Shown here: positions 7,934 through 17,313 of the stretch, piece after piece
Layout of the letters: the number at the start of each line of letters is the position of its first letter
How positions within the stretch are numbered: the stretch's first letter is position 1
NCBI RefSeq assembly: GCF_038593855.1
Contig: NZ_CP151996.1
Span: 4,030,001-4,094,000, forward strand
DNA: 64,000 nucleotides
Direction of reading: 5' to 3'
Source of the DNA: Lysinibacillus sp. FSL M8-0337
GTDB taxonomy: Bacteria; Bacillota; Bacilli; Bacillales_A; Planococcaceae
The notes under the pieces: generated by a model
Told to the model about the DNA's origin: nothing
Database searches by the model: none
Seen by the model: only the letters and a program-made list of their open reading frames with translations
Made by a program: the position numbers and the translations under genes

Positions 7934-8908
7934 ATGTTATTACGCGATTTTTTCATCCAATTATCTGAAAACCAACTATTAAATAGTACTGCTAAAAAAT
8001 ACGGCTTAAAATTAGGTGCCCAAAGTGTGGTAGCTGGTACTAATATAGAAGAAACAATTGCAAGCATCAAAGATTTAAACGCACATAATATCTCTTGCAC
8101 AGTGGATAATCTAGGGGAATTTGTTGCCAATGAAGAAGAAGCGACAAAAGCTAAGGAACAAATCCTCGCTGTCATTGAAGCCATTCATGAAAATGGTGTG
8201 GATGCGCATATTTCGTTAAAACCATCTCAATTAGGTTTAGACATTGATGTTGATTTTTGCTATGACAATCTATATGAGATTGTAGAAAAAGCAGCAGCTT
8301 ATGATATTTTTGTTAACTTTGATATGGAAAATTACGGTCGTCTACAAACATCATTTGATATGGTGGAAGAACTTTCAAAAACATTCAATAATGTTGGAAC
8401 GGTAATCCAATCATACTTTTACCGAGCTAAAGACGATATCGAAAAATTCAAAAACTACCGCTTACGGATCGTAAAGGGTGCATATAAAGAGCCTGCTGAT
8501 GTAGCTTTCCAAGATAAGCTAGATATTGATTTAAACTTTATCGAATTGATTGAATATCATTTATTACACGGCAAATTCACATCGATTGCGACACATGACC
8601 ATAACGTCATTGCGCATGTTAAACGCTTTGTTGCAGATAATAATATTCCACTCGATAAATTTGAATTCCAAATGTTGTACGGCTTCCGCACAGATATGCA
8701 AAAAGAGCTGGCGAAAGAAGGCTATAACTTCTGTGTTTACGTACCATTTGGCGAAGATTGGTACGGTTACTTTATGCGTCGTTTAGCGGAACGTCCGCAA
8801 AACCTTAACCTTGTTACAAAACAAGTATTTACGAAAAAAACGAATACCGTTCTTGCCGTAGCAGCTGGTGCATTCGTACTTGGACGTTTAACAAAGCGTA
8901 AAAAGTAA
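7934..8908 (+). CDS. Proline dehydrogenase with a hydrophobic C-terminal tail
   Basis: This flavoenzyme oxidises proline to pyrroline-5-carboxylate and passes electrons to the respiratory chain. The 324-residue protein has the PRODH barrel. Its motifs are AHISLKPSQLG, VNFDMENY, RIVKGAYKEP, ATHDHNV, FQMLYGFR and the C-terminal YVPFGEDWYGYFMRRLAERP. After the barrel, residues 300-324 form an unusual tail, VLAVAAGAFVLGRLTKRKK. It is a single hydrophobic segment ending in basic residues, as in a tail anchor. GAGGAG lies 8 bases before ATG. No pyrroline-5-carboxylate dehydrogenase gene is adjacent, so the second step must be encoded elsewhere. Confidence 0.92.
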   Translation: MLLRDFFIQLSENQLLNSTAKKYGLKLGAQSVVAGTNIEETIASIKDLNAHNISCTVDNLGEFVANEEEATKAKEQILAVIEAIHENGVDAHISLKPSQLGLDIDVDFCYDNLYEIVEKAAAYDIFVNFDMENYGRLQTSFDMVEELSKTFNNVGTVIQSYFYRAKDDIEKFKNYRLRIVKGAYKEPADVAFQDKLDIDLNFIELIEYHLLHGKFTSIATHDHNVIAHVKRFVADNNIPLDKFEFQMLYGFRTDMQKELAKEGYNFCVYVPFGEDWYGYFMRRLAERPQNLNLVTKQVFTKKTNTVLAVAAGAFVLGRLTKRKK

Positions 8909-8949
8909 TAAAAAATCTTGTAGAAAAACTTATAGCGCTAACTATTGCC

Positions 8950-9080
8950 GTTGATTTCCGCTACGGGCGGACGCTTTCCGCGGGCACACCGTAAGCCGCA
9001 ACCCTCGCTATCGCGCAGGTTGTTGCGTCTTACGTTTTGTGCTGTCCCGCAGGAGTCGCCCACCCTCCGCTCCAATCAAC
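8950..9080. repeat. Core unit of the dispersed repeat (about 131 bp)
   Basis: The element starts GTTGATTTCCGCTACGGGCGG and ends CTCCGCTCCAATCAAC, so its ends are inverted. It contains GCTTTCCGCGGGC and AAGCCGCAACCCTCGC blocks also found at 32832-32960 inside the larger element. Its GC content is clearly above the surroundings. It is the core without the outer terminal repeats. No reading frame with a ribosome-binding site is present. Confidence 0.8.
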
Positions 9081-9138
9081 TAATAAATGCATTTAACTTA
9101 GTATCAAATAACATTTCTTAACTATAAAAATAACAAGA

Positions 9139-9172
9139 GGCATCAAGAGTGAAATCTTGATGCCTTTAATCT
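9139..9172. terminator. Hairpin between convergent genes
   Basis: GGCATCAAGA pairs with TCTTGATGCC (9139-9148 with 9155-9164) around GTGAAA, with TTTAATCTTG after it on the plus strand and a T-rich stretch on the minus strand. It can serve proline dehydrogenase and YoxD, which converge here. The same stem occurs at 53181-53209. Confidence 0.7.
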
Positions 9173-9221
9173 TGTCACCATTTTTGGTAACTCTTTTTTT
9201 CATTTGATGGACAACAACTTT

Positions 9222-9938
9222 TTAAGGATTTGTTGACCAAAGGCCTGCATGTTTTAACACAACACGTGGATGTAATTTTAATTGAGCGACCATTAAGTCT
9301 GCTAAATCTTCCGCTTGCATAACCTTTTCCGGATTACCATCAGTTAATTGTAATTCCACTGCCATATCCGTTGCAACCGTACTTGGCGTTAATGTCACAA
9401 CACGAATGTTATGTTTGCGAACTTCTAACATCAGCGATTCACTCATACCAATAACAGCCGCTTTCGAAGCACTATACGCACTCGTAATTGGAGCACCCTT
9501 TTGACCAGCGGTAGATGAAATATTAATAATATCTCCGGAAGAACGCTCAATCATTTCAGGTAGGACGGCACGTGTTGTGTAATATACACCTTTGACATTT
9601 ACATCTACAATATTAGTCCAATCTTCAGGTGAAAGATCTAAAAACTTACCGAATTTTGAAATACCCGCATTATTTACTAAAATATCGATTGGTCCTAACT
9701 CAGCACGAATACTTTCTACTGCTGTTGTGATAGATTGTAAATTCGCTACATCCGCTGTAGCTAGTGCCACCTTGACATCATACGCCTTTAATAAGTCAGC
9801 AACCTGTTGTAAATTTTCTAATGTGCGTCCTACAAGCCCAACATTAATGCCCTCTTTCGCAAAGGCGATGGCTGTTGCACGGCCAATACCACGACCTGCA
9901 CCAGTTATTAAAGCTGTTTTACCAGTAATCGTTTGCAT
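9222..9938 (-). CDS. yoxD: Short-chain dehydrogenase/reductase, YoxD type
   Basis: This is a 238-residue NAD(P)-dependent oxidoreductase of the FabG-like group. It has the dinucleotide motif [10 protein letters not shown] (residues 12-21), NNAG, the catalytic Ser in ISSTAGQ, and the YSASKAA Tyr/Lys pair. The C-terminus [15 protein letters not shown] matches Bacillus YoxD closely, and so does the length. AAGGGAG before ATG 9938 decides the start; an upstream in-frame ATG lacks a site. The substrate is unknown. It stands alone, downstream of the desKR genes on the same strand. Confidence 0.88.
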   Translation of the reverse strand: MQTITGKTALITGAGRGIGRATAIAFAKEGINVGLVGRTLENLQQVADLLKAYDVKVALATADVANLQSITTAVESIRAELGPIDILVNNAGISKFGKFLDLSPEDWTNIVDVNVKGVYYTTRAVLPEMIERSSGDIINISSTAGQKGAPITSAYSASKAAVIGMSESLMLEVRKHNIRVVTLTPSTVATDMAVELQLTDGNPEKVMQAEDLADLMVAQLKLHPRVVLKHAGLWSTNP

Positions 9939-10023
9939 ATATCTTGCTCCCTTATAAGTAGTGATAGAAAAATCTCTGTTGTTTAGCATACCTATTCATC
10001 CTTGAAAAGTACATTCAGAAGAC

Positions 10024-10629
10024 TTATTTATTCCATCCTTTTTCCTTAAAGCGTGCAATCGCTTCAATCCGATTGCCCACATGAAGCTTCTCTAAAATGG
10101 TGGAAATATAGTTACGTACAGTTCCTGCCGATAAAAATAACTCAGCCGCAATTTCCTTCGTCGTTTTACCTTCTGCCACAAGTGTCAACACTTGACTTTC
10201 GCGCTCAGTTAACGGATTCTCACTATCATCCTCATAGACAAAGTCAACCAGCTCGGGTGCGTAAATGCGTTTGCCATCGACAATTGTTCGAATGGCACTA
10301 ACCAATTCTTCGATAGGACTATCCTTTAGTAAGTAACCTCGTACACCTGCTTTTCTTGCTCGTTCAAAGTAGCCAGGTCTTGCAAAGGTTGTTAATATAA
10401 TAACTTTACAGTCAGAACCATGTAATTCTTCAGCCGCATCAAGCCCAGTTTTCACCGGCATTTCAATATCCATAATACAAATATCCGGCTGGTGCTCTGC
10501 TACAAGCACCAATGCTTCCTCACCATTTTTGGCTAAACCGACAACTTCCATATCTTCCTCCATACTAAGTAAGGAACGAAGTGCGCCTAACAGCATCCCC
10601 TGATCTTCAGCGATTACAATTCGTATCAT
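10024..10629 (-). CDS. desR: NarL-family response regulator, DesR-like
   Basis: The protein has 201 residues. The receiver domain carries the acidic pair ED (residues 8-9), the phospho-acceptor Asp in CIMDIEMP (near residue 54), TT in ILTTF and Lys in YLLKDSP. The C-terminal LuxR-type helix-turn-helix contains LTERESQVLTLVAEGKTTKE. It is 17 bases downstream of the DesK-like kinase gene, and the fatty acid desaturase gene lies just upstream, which is the basis for the DesR name. In B. subtilis phospho-DesR activates des when the membrane stiffens in the cold. Confidence 0.88.
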   Translation of the reverse strand: MIRIVIAEDQGMLLGALRSLLSMEEDMEVVGLAKNGEEALVLVAEHQPDICIMDIEMPVKTGLDAAEELHGSDCKVIILTTFARPGYFERARKAGVRGYLLKDSPIEELVSAIRTIVDGKRIYAPELVDFVYEDDSENPLTERESQVLTLVAEGKTTKEIAAELFLSAGTVRNYISTILEKLHVGNRIEAIARFKEKGWNK

Positions 10630-10645
10630 GTCATAACCCTCTTTT

Positions 10646-11794
10646 CTATAGGTTCTTCAGATTTTCTGCAACCTTTTGATGTGTAATGGTCACTGGAATC
10701 GATACCGTTAAAGTAGTGCCATTTTCACTTTCTATTTTAAATGTGCCATTAATAAACTCTAAACGTTCGCGCATCCCTTTTAAGCCGTTACCTGTTTTCA
10801 ATGCCTGTTTTTTCGTAATGCCTTGTCCATTATCACGAACAATCAAGTGTACTTCTTTAAAGTTTTGGTGGAAGGCTATTTCACATTTGGTTGCGCCGCT
10901 ATGTTTGACAATATTCGTTACGGCTTCCTTCAAACACATAGACAACACATTCTCTACAAGTGGTGGGACACGTAAGGAGTCCTTATCCCCCTCAAAAACA
11001 AATTCCATTTCAGCCGCTTTTAAAATTTGAGAAATACGCATAAGCTCATCTTCAAATTTATTTGTCCGCATATCCGATACTAATTCTCGTACCTCTTTTA
11101 AAGCAATACTAGCTGTTTGACGAATATCTTTTATCTCGATTAATGCTTGCTGAGGATCACGTGCAATAAGTCTAGAAGCTAAATCGCTTTTTAAGCCAAT
11201 CATGGATAATTTTTGACCGAGCGTATCATGTAAATCTCTTGCTATACGTTGCCGTTCCTCAAAGACAATTAATTCGGCAATTCGTTCGTTTGCAGTTTCT
11301 AATTGCCCTTCTAAATTTTCACGCTTATTTTTCGAATAAATTGTTAACGGTAGAAGCACCACTGCCAAAATCGTTAAAACGACAAATGGAAGCTGTGATA
11401 AAAATAAATGTAGCTCAACAAAGAAACCAAATCCTGTAGATATCACAGTAAAACCGATATGAAGCCCATACATTATGTAAAAGCCAACAGGTCTACGGAT
11501 ATTTCCAATGAAAAAGGCTGTAAAAATCGATAAATACACATAGCCGAACAATATAGTCAACGTAATATTAATGACCATCTCAAAGCTAATCCACATATAG
11601 ACAAGCCCGTTTTTAGCGTTCACAGAAAATCGGTAAAAAATAAAATAGAGCATTAAAAAAGTAATGCCTATTGATATTTCAATATACGATGATTTTCTAA
11701 ATATAAAGAAAAACGGGAGAAAACAAAAAATAATCCATAAATAAACGCTGAGCATAGGACTATTCGGAATGATACTATGCCGTTTCCTCATCAT
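10646..11794 (-). CDS. desK: Membrane sensor histidine kinase, DesK-like
   Basis: This 382-residue kinase begins with about 150 residues of hydrophobic segments (roughly five) and no sizeable external domain, the topology of the DesK thermosensor. A cytoplasmic coiled-coil linker follows (KNKRENLEGQLETANERI). Then comes the HisKA_3 dimerisation motif EERQRIARDLHDTLGQKLS with the phospho-His, and an HATPase domain (VTNIVKHSGAT, VRDNGQG, GNGLKGMRERL). The start is one of two consecutive ATG codons. It lies downstream of des but behind a terminator, so it probably depends partly on readthrough or its own promoter. It is expected to sense membrane thickness and control DesR. Confidence 0.88.
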   Translation of the reverse strand: MMRKRHSIIPNSPMLSVYLWIIFCFLPFFFIFRKSSYIEISIGITFLMLYFIFYRFSVNAKNGLVYMWISFEMVINITLTILFGYVYLSIFTAFFIGNIRRPVGFYIMYGLHIGFTVISTGFGFFVELHLFLSQLPFVVLTILAVVLLPLTIYSKNKRENLEGQLETANERIAELIVFEERQRIARDLHDTLGQKLSMIGLKSDLASRLIARDPQQALIEIKDIRQTASIALKEVRELVSDMRTNKFEDELMRISQILKAAEMEFVFEGDKDSLRVPPLVENVLSMCLKEAVTNIVKHSGATKCEIAFHQNFKEVHLIVRDNGQGITKKQALKTGNGLKGMRERLEFINGTFKIESENGTTLTVSIPVTITHQKVAENLKNL

Positions 11795-11901
11795 AATCTC
11801 ACGCTCTTTCCTACTTTTCCCTATATTATATCAAGAAAAGCATATTTGCGCCCGTCCATTGCCATACAGTGACTTTCATACGAGCCTATCCTTATTTATG
11901 T

Positions 11902-11935
11902 AAAACAGCCACCTCCTAAGAAGAGATGGCTGTTT
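11902..11935 (-). terminator. Terminator after des
   Basis: AACAGCCATCTCTT pairs with AGGAGGTGGCTGTT on the minus strand, followed by TTACAT. It lies directly past the des stop codon and before desK. Confidence 0.75.
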
Positions 11936-11939
11936 ACGA

Positions 11940-12971
11940 CTAAGCAGCAATACTGCCTTTCGTTTTTCGTTTTATAATTTCATTGACTTCTTTAAAAGAG
12001 ACAAATTTGCCAAGTTCTTCATCGTATAATTTATAGCGTAACGATTCTAAGCTTGTACGTAACGTAATTGTAGTAGCCGTGTGTAATGGTGGCGTTTCTT
12101 TATGCGCTTTTTCAAGATTATAGTTCGGTACACGCGGAGCTAAATGGTGCACATGGTGGAAGCCGATATTACCTGTTATCCATTGTAATAACTTCGGTAA
12201 TTTGTAGTAAGAACTACCTTCTACTGCGGCTTTCACATAATCCCATTCAGAGTCATGCTCGAAATAAGAATCTTCGTACGTATGTTGGATATAGAATAAC
12301 CAAATTCCTAATGCACCAGCAATAAATAAAGTAACACCCTGAACTAATAAAAACGCTTGCCAACCCATAGAGTAAATGAGTCCTGCACAAATGCCAGCAA
12401 TAATAATATTTGTTAAATGCGTATTCATACGCTCTTTTTGCTTCGCATCTTTTCGGTTAAAACGATTTAAAACTAATACCATATATAAAGGACCTAAGCC
12501 GAACATTACAAGTGGATTACGATAAAAACGATACCATAATCGTTGACCTTTAGAAGATTGTAAATATTCTTCTACTGTCATCATATCAATATCACCAATA
12601 CCGCGCTTATCTAAGTTCGAGCTTGTTGCATGGTGAATTGTATGCTCACGCTTCCATTTTTCATAAGGGAACGATGTTATTACCCCAGTTAATAAGCCAA
12701 CCCAGTCGTTTGCCTTTTTACTTTTGAAAAATGAACCGTGGGTACAATCATGGAAAATGATAAATGTTCTTACGACAAAACCAGCAGAAATAACACTTAA
12801 ACCTGCAGTTAACCATGGCGAAACATCCACTAACATATAACCAGCAATCCATAGGACGATTAACGGCGCTATTGTGTTAACCATTTGAAAAACACTTTTA
12901 CCTGTGTCCGATTTCGCAAATGGCGCTACATCTTGGCGCAATTTTTTCGTTTTTTCTTTATCTATTGCCAT
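11940..12971 (-). CDS. des: Membrane acyl-lipid desaturase
   Basis: This enzyme inserts a double bond into acyl chains of membrane lipids, restoring fluidity after cooling. The 343-residue protein has the three histidine boxes that bind the di-iron centre: HDCTHGS (residues 74-80), HTIHHA (about 110-115) and HHVHH near the C-terminus (in GNIGFHHVHHLAP). Four hydrophobic segments flank them. GAGGG lies 8 bases before ATG. A palindromic operator and a TATACT -10 box lie upstream. The desK and desR genes follow, giving the same functional unit as in B. subtilis. Confidence 0.94.
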   Translation of the reverse strand: MAIDKEKTKKLRQDVAPFAKSDTGKSVFQMVNTIAPLIVLWIAGYMLVDVSPWLTAGLSVISAGFVVRTFIIFHDCTHGSFFKSKKANDWVGLLTGVITSFPYEKWKREHTIHHATSSNLDKRGIGDIDMMTVEEYLQSSKGQRLWYRFYRNPLVMFGLGPLYMVLVLNRFNRKDAKQKERMNTHLTNIIIAGICAGLIYSMGWQAFLLVQGVTLFIAGALGIWLFYIQHTYEDSYFEHDSEWDYVKAAVEGSSYYKLPKLLQWITGNIGFHHVHHLAPRVPNYNLEKAHKETPPLHTATTITLRTSLESLRYKLYDEELGKFVSFKEVNEIIKRKTKGSIAA

Positions 12972-13019
12972 TCCTTTTTCCCTCGTTTCCTTTTGCTTAT
13001 GATCTCATCATAAAACAAG

Positions 13020-13073
13020 AGTATAGCGAGCAACAGACGCAAACATCATAAAAAGCATATGACATTTGTCATA
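13020..13073 (-). promoter_or_regulatory. des promoter with DesR-like operator
   Basis: TATGACATTTGTCATA at 13058-13073 has 7-base perfect inverted arms. On the minus strand a TATACT -10 box lies at 13020-13025 with no good -35, as expected for an activated promoter. The palindrome centre is about 53 bases upstream of the inferred start, inside the range described for DesR binding in B. subtilis. The DesR assignment is an inference from the neighbouring genes. Confidence 0.65.
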
Positions 13074-13163
13074 CTTAAAAGACAACTCTATAAAATTTCG
13101 CTCTCCGCTAAGGTTATTTCAGCACGTTAGCGATGCTGATGTTACTTGATTAGCGCTGCCTTA

Positions 13164-13664
13164 TTACTTTTTAGGTCCCGTTAAATGCAATTGATAAAAT
13201 ACTAAATCCAACCACTCTTCAAATTTGTATCCCGCATTTTTAATTGTCCCTGCATATTCAAAGCCTAGCTTCTCATGCGCCTTAATACTGGCAATATTTT
13301 CGCCATCGATACCGGCAACCAAAGTCTTCACACCCTGTTTCTCTGCGATATCAATCAATTGATGCATTAACTTACTGGCAATGCCTTTCTGATAATGGTC
13401 CTTGTGTACGTATACCGAATGCTCCATCGTATGCTTATAACCTGGATAAGGGCGGAACTGACTGTAATTTGCAAAACCCGCCACTACTCCATCTTCCTCA
13501 AAAACTAACAACGGGTTACCCGCTGCTTGTTGCGCATGAAACCATTGCTTTTTTTCATCTAGCGATTGTATTTCATACCTATATACCGCTTTACTCGTTA
13601 AAATAATATCGTTATAAATAGCTAAAACCTCAGGTAAATCTTTTTCTTCCATAAATCGAATCAT
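13164..13664 (-). CDS. GNAT acetyltransferase, phosphinothricin/methionine sulfoximine type
   Basis: This is a 166-residue N-acetyltransferase using acetyl-CoA. It starts MIRFMEEKDLPEVLAIYN, has the acetyl-CoA loop KDHYQKGIASKLMHQL (Q/R-x-x-G-I/A) and the family end GIDGENIASIKAHEKLGFEYAGTI split over about residues 120-145. That pattern is typical of PAT/YwnH proteins, which acetylate methionine sulfoximine or related amino acids. I use ATG 13664, with GAGG 11 bases upstream; a longer frame adds an unrelated hydrophobic N-terminus. It stands alone downstream of metH, separated by a hairpin. Confidence 0.85.
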   Translation of the reverse strand: MIRFMEEKDLPEVLAIYNDIILTSKAVYRYEIQSLDEKKQWFHAQQAAGNPLLVFEEDGVVAGFANYSQFRPYPGYKHTMEHSVYVHKDHYQKGIASKLMHQLIDIAEKQGVKTLVAGIDGENIASIKAHEKLGFEYAGTIKNAGYKFEEWLDLVFYQLHLTGPKK

Positions 13665-13761
13665 CCAGTTCACGTCCTCACCTAAAAAGAAATAGAACCC
13701 CACCGATAACAGCAGGGTATGCATTGCACAAATAGTCCATTCGACAAGCCACAAAGGAAAC

Positions 13762-13804
13762 ACGGATTTTGAGCAGGCTTGGATATTGCCCGTTCAAAAT
13801 CCGT
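13762..13804 (-). terminator. Hairpin after metH
   Basis: ACGGATTTTGA at 13762-13772 pairs with its complement at 13794-13804. On the minus strand only a short GTTTCC follows, so it is a weak intrinsic terminator or an mRNA 3'-end stabiliser for metH. Confidence 0.5.
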
Positions 13805-13881
13805 AATATCCGTTGCTCACATGTACTTTAATCGTTGACCGTTAAAGCGTTCTTCATAAAGATAAAGCATTTTTAGCAAAA

Positions 13882-16800
13882 TTACACGTTAAAATATCTC
13901 GCATCTGGGTGCGCGAAAACTATTGCAGATACGGAAGCTTCTGGCTCCATCATAAAGCCTTCTGTTAATTGAACCCCGATATCTTCTGGTTTGAGCAAAC
14001 CAAATAATTTCTCTTGGTCCTCCAAATTTGGACATGCAGGATAGCCAAATGAGAAACGTTGCCCTTGATATTTCGCAGCAAAACGGTCACGCATCGTGAA
14101 ATCTGTGTTGTCAGGGAAGCCCCATTGATCACGAATTTCTTGGTGCATACGTTCCGCAAAGCCCTCGGCAAGCTCAAGAGCCGTTGATTGAAGGGCATGA
14201 CTTTCAAGGAACTTCCCTTCTTCTTTTAATTGACGAGCTGTCGCCATTACACCTTGACCAGCTGTGACAACCATCAATGCAATATAGTCCATTTCTCCAC
14301 TTTCTACAGTTTTCAAGAAATCTGCTAAACACATAAATGGTTCCACCTGTTGGCGAGGGAAAGTAAAGCGTTCAATTTCCGTTTTACTATCGGCAGGATC
14401 ATAAACGATGACATCATCTCCATCAGCTTGTGCTGGGAAGAATTGATACAAGCCTGAAGGTTTTAATAGATCACTTTGTAAATAATCATCCACCAATGCT
14501 TTTAATTCTGTTGCTCGCGCATCCCCTGCATCTAGTAATTGTTGCACTTGTCCTTTTAGTCCTAAGTGATGACCTAGTAATGTTCGCATATTGACATATG
14601 GATATAGATGCGACACCGAGTAATCCTTTTTCACATGACGGCGAACATCCGCTGGCAGGAACACCGGTGCATCTTTCACAGTACGTACAGGCTTCACTGT
14701 AATTTCTTTCGCAGGTCGTGCTGCACGTTTCTCATCTGCTTCTAATCGTTTTTGGCGGGACTCCGCTATTTCAGCTAAAAAGTTTTCTCGCGTCTCTGTA
14801 CCCATTAACAGATTCACTTGCTCTAGCCCTTGCATCGCATCTTTAGAGTAAATAACAGGTCCTTCATATTCATTGGCAATTTTCGTTTCTGTAAAGCGTC
14901 GAGACAATGCTGCGCCTCCTACTAGAATCGGCACATCAATGCCAGCAGCCTTAAAGTCTTGTGCGGTAATGACCATCTGCTGAGCGGATTTAACGAGTAA
15001 GCCAGATAGTCCGATGAAATCAGGTTTTTCTTTACGAATCGTTTCAATTAACTGAGCTGGCGTGACTTTAATACCTAAATCAACGACTTTGTAGCCATTA
15101 TTACTTAAAATAATATCTACTAAGTTTTTGCCAATATCATGGACATCACCTTTTACAGTGGCAAGCACCATTTTACCTTTGCCGGCACTGTCCTCATTTT
15201 TCTCCATAAATTGCTCAAGATGTGCTACAGCAGCCTTCATAACACCCGCTGATTGTAATACTTCTGCGACGATAAGCTGATTATCGTTAAATAAACGACC
15301 AACCTCAGCCATCCCTTCCATCAGCGGCCCATTAATAATATCCAGCGGCGCCTCAAAAATTTCACGAGCGGCATCTAAGTCTTCAATAAGCCCCTCTTTT
15401 GTTCCTTCTAAAATATAGTAAGCTAAGCGTCCTTCCACCGTTTTCGGAATATCCGCTTCTGTTTTCTCTTTCTTTTTATCACGATAGAAATCAGTGAAAA
15501 CCGCTAATGTTTCATCATTTGTATTAAACAATAGATCATTTGCTAGCTTAATTTCCGCTTCAGGAATTGATGCATAGCGCTCTAATTTCTCTGTGTTTAC
15601 AATCGCGTAATCCAAGCCCGCCTGTGTACAGTGATATAAATAAACAGCGTTAAGAACTTCCCGACCAACTGGTGGTAAGCCGAAAGAAATATTACTGACA
15701 CCGAGTACCGTTAACGTACGTGGCATTTTTTCTTTGATAAGACGAATGCCCTCGATTGTTTCAAGTGCTGATCCAATATATTGTTCATCTCCAGTACCTA
15801 CCGGGAACATTAACGGGTCAAAAATAATATCTTCTGGCGCTAAGCCCCATTTCTCCGTTAATAATTGGTAAGAACGCTCAGCAATTTCTAATTTACGATG
15901 ACGATCTACTGCCATCCCCTGCTCATCAATCGTACCAACAACTAAAGAAGCACCATATTTTTTCACTAATGGCATTACGGCGTCAAAACGTTCTTCTCCA
16001 TCCTCTAGGTTAATAGAGTTAATGATGGCTTTCCCTTGAGAAAATTTCAAAGCTTCCTCAATTACTTTTTCATCTGTGGAGTCAATAACGAGTGGAACCT
16101 TAACTTTTTTCACAACTTCCTGCATAAAGCCACGCATATCCGCCAATTCATCTCGGTCAGGGTTCGCTAAACAAATATCGATAACATGTGCACCATTTTT
16201 CACTTGCGCACGTGCAATTTCCGCCGCTTCCTCATATTTACCATCAATGATTAAATTTTTAAATTTTCGAGAGCCAATAACATTTGTTCGTTCCCCAATA
16301 AATAATGGACGCATTGAATCATCGTACACTAAAGGTTCAATACCAGATACGACATGACCATGTGTAGCTTCAGGCAATTGACGTGGCTTTTCGTCCTTCA
16401 GTACTTCTCTAATTGCTGCAATATGGGCTGGTGTTGTCCCACAACAACCACCGACAATATTCAGCCAGCCTTTTTCAGCAAAACCTTTTAATTTTAGTGA
16501 TAAGGATTCGGGTGATTCATGATAGCAACCTTCCTCATCTGGCAAACCAGCATTTGGATAACAGCTAATATAACCAGTAGAAAGCTCCGCTAATGAACGA
16601 ATATGGTCAGTCATAAATTCTGGACCAGTTGCACAGTTTAAACCGACTGAAAGTGGCTTAATATGTTCGATTGATATGTAAAAAGCATCAATAGTTTGCC
16701 CTGCTAATGTTGTACCCATCGGTTCAATCGTCCCGGAAATCATAACAGGCAATTCTTTGCCCGTCTCTTCAAACGCACGTGACACCCCTAGTGTCCCTGC

Positions 16801-17313
16801 TTTTACATTGAGCATATCCTGACTCGTTTCAAGTAGCAGTACATCTGAACCCGCTTCAATTAAAGCCTTTGCCTGTACATAAAAGTTTTCTTCTAGTTCA
16901 TCAAAGGTAATACCGCCAGTGACTGATAATGTTTTCGTTGTTGGACCCATCGCTCCCGCAACGAAACGTGGCCATTCTGGAGTAGAAAACTCATCTACTA
17001 CTTTGCGTGCAATTTCCACAGCACGTTTATTAATCTCTTCTGCCTTAGCCCCAAGATTATATTCGTTTAATACGAGAGGTGTACCGCCAAACGTATTTGT
17101 ACAAATGATATCCGCACCAGCTTCTAAATATTTTCGATGAACCTTTTCAAGCACATCGGGTCTCGTTAATACAAGATTCTCGTTACAACCATCAAGCTCC
17201 TCACCACCAAAATCTTCTGCTGATAAGTTTTCATTTTGAAGCATTGTACCCATTGCGCCATCCAGAATTAAAATTCGTTTCTCTAGTTGCTCTTCAATCA
17301 AGTGCTTAGCCAT
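13882..17313 (-). CDS. metH: Cobalamin-dependent methionine synthase
   Basis: This 1143-residue modular enzyme transfers the methyl group of methyltetrahydrofolate to homocysteine through B12. Domains in order are as follows. The homocysteine domain (1-320) has zinc cysteines, including the GGCCGTTP motif. The pterin-binding domain (about 350-620) contains FIGERTNVIGS and GVSNISFGLP. The B12 cap and Rossmann domains (about 650-890) contain DVHDIGKNL, whose His ligates cobalt, and GGAALS. The activation domain (about 920-1143) has RFSFGYPACPNLEDQ for SAM-driven repair of the cofactor. All domains are intact. AAGGAG precedes ATG 17313, and the gene overlaps the end of yitJ by 8 bases, so both depend on the SAM riboswitch upstream. 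B12 import genes lie at 29.8-31.7 kb. Confidence 0.96.
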   Translation of the reverse strand: MAKHLIEEQLEKRILILDGAMGTMLQNENLSAEDFGGEELDGCNENLVLTRPDVLEKVHRKYLEAGADIICTNTFGGTPLVLNEYNLGAKAEEINKRAVEIARKVVDEFSTPEWPRFVAGAMGPTTKTLSVTGGITFDELEENFYVQAKALIEAGSDVLLLETSQDMLNVKAGTLGVSRAFEETGKELPVMISGTIEPMGTTLAGQTIDAFYISIEHIKPLSVGLNCATGPEFMTDHIRSLAELSTGYISCYPNAGLPDEEGCYHESPESLSLKLKGFAEKGWLNIVGGCCGTTPAHIAAIREVLKDEKPRQLPEATHGHVVSGIEPLVYDDSMRPLFIGERTNVIGSRKFKNLIIDGKYEEAAEIARAQVKNGAHVIDICLANPDRDELADMRGFMQEVVKKVKVPLVIDSTDEKVIEEALKFSQGKAIINSINLEDGEERFDAVMPLVKKYGASLVVGTIDEQGMAVDRHRKLEIAERSYQLLTEKWGLAPEDIIFDPLMFPVGTGDEQYIGSALETIEGIRLIKEKMPRTLTVLGVSNISFGLPPVGREVLNAVYLYHCTQAGLDYAIVNTEKLERYASIPEAEIKLANDLLFNTNDETLAVFTDFYRDKKKEKTEADIPKTVEGRLAYYILEGTKEGLIEDLDAAREIFEAPLDIINGPLMEGMAEVGRLFNDNQLIVAEVLQSAGVMKAAVAHLEQFMEKNEDSAGKGKMVLATVKGDVHDIGKNLVDIILSNNGYKVVDLGIKVTPAQLIETIRKEKPDFIGLSGLLVKSAQQMVITAQDFKAAGIDVPILVGGAALSRRFTETKIANEYEGPVIYSKDAMQGLEQVNLLMGTETRENFLAEIAESRQKRLEADEKRAARPAKEITVKPVRTVKDAPVFLPADVRRHVKKDYSVSHLYPYVNMRTLLGHHLGLKGQVQQLLDAGDARATELKALVDDYLQSDLLKPSGLYQFFPAQADGDDVIVYDPADSKTEIERFTFPRQQVEPFMCLADFLKTVESGEMDYIALMVVTAGQGVMATARQLKEEGKFLESHALQSTALELAEGFAERMHQEIRDQWGFPDNTDFTMRDRFAAKYQGQRFSFGYPACPNLEDQEKLFGLLKPEDIGVQLTEGFMMEPEASVSAIVFAHPDARYFNV

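Noticed and set aside
16076..17140. Frames antisense to metH
   Set aside because: They lie wholly within the well-supported metH coding sequence and lack start signals.
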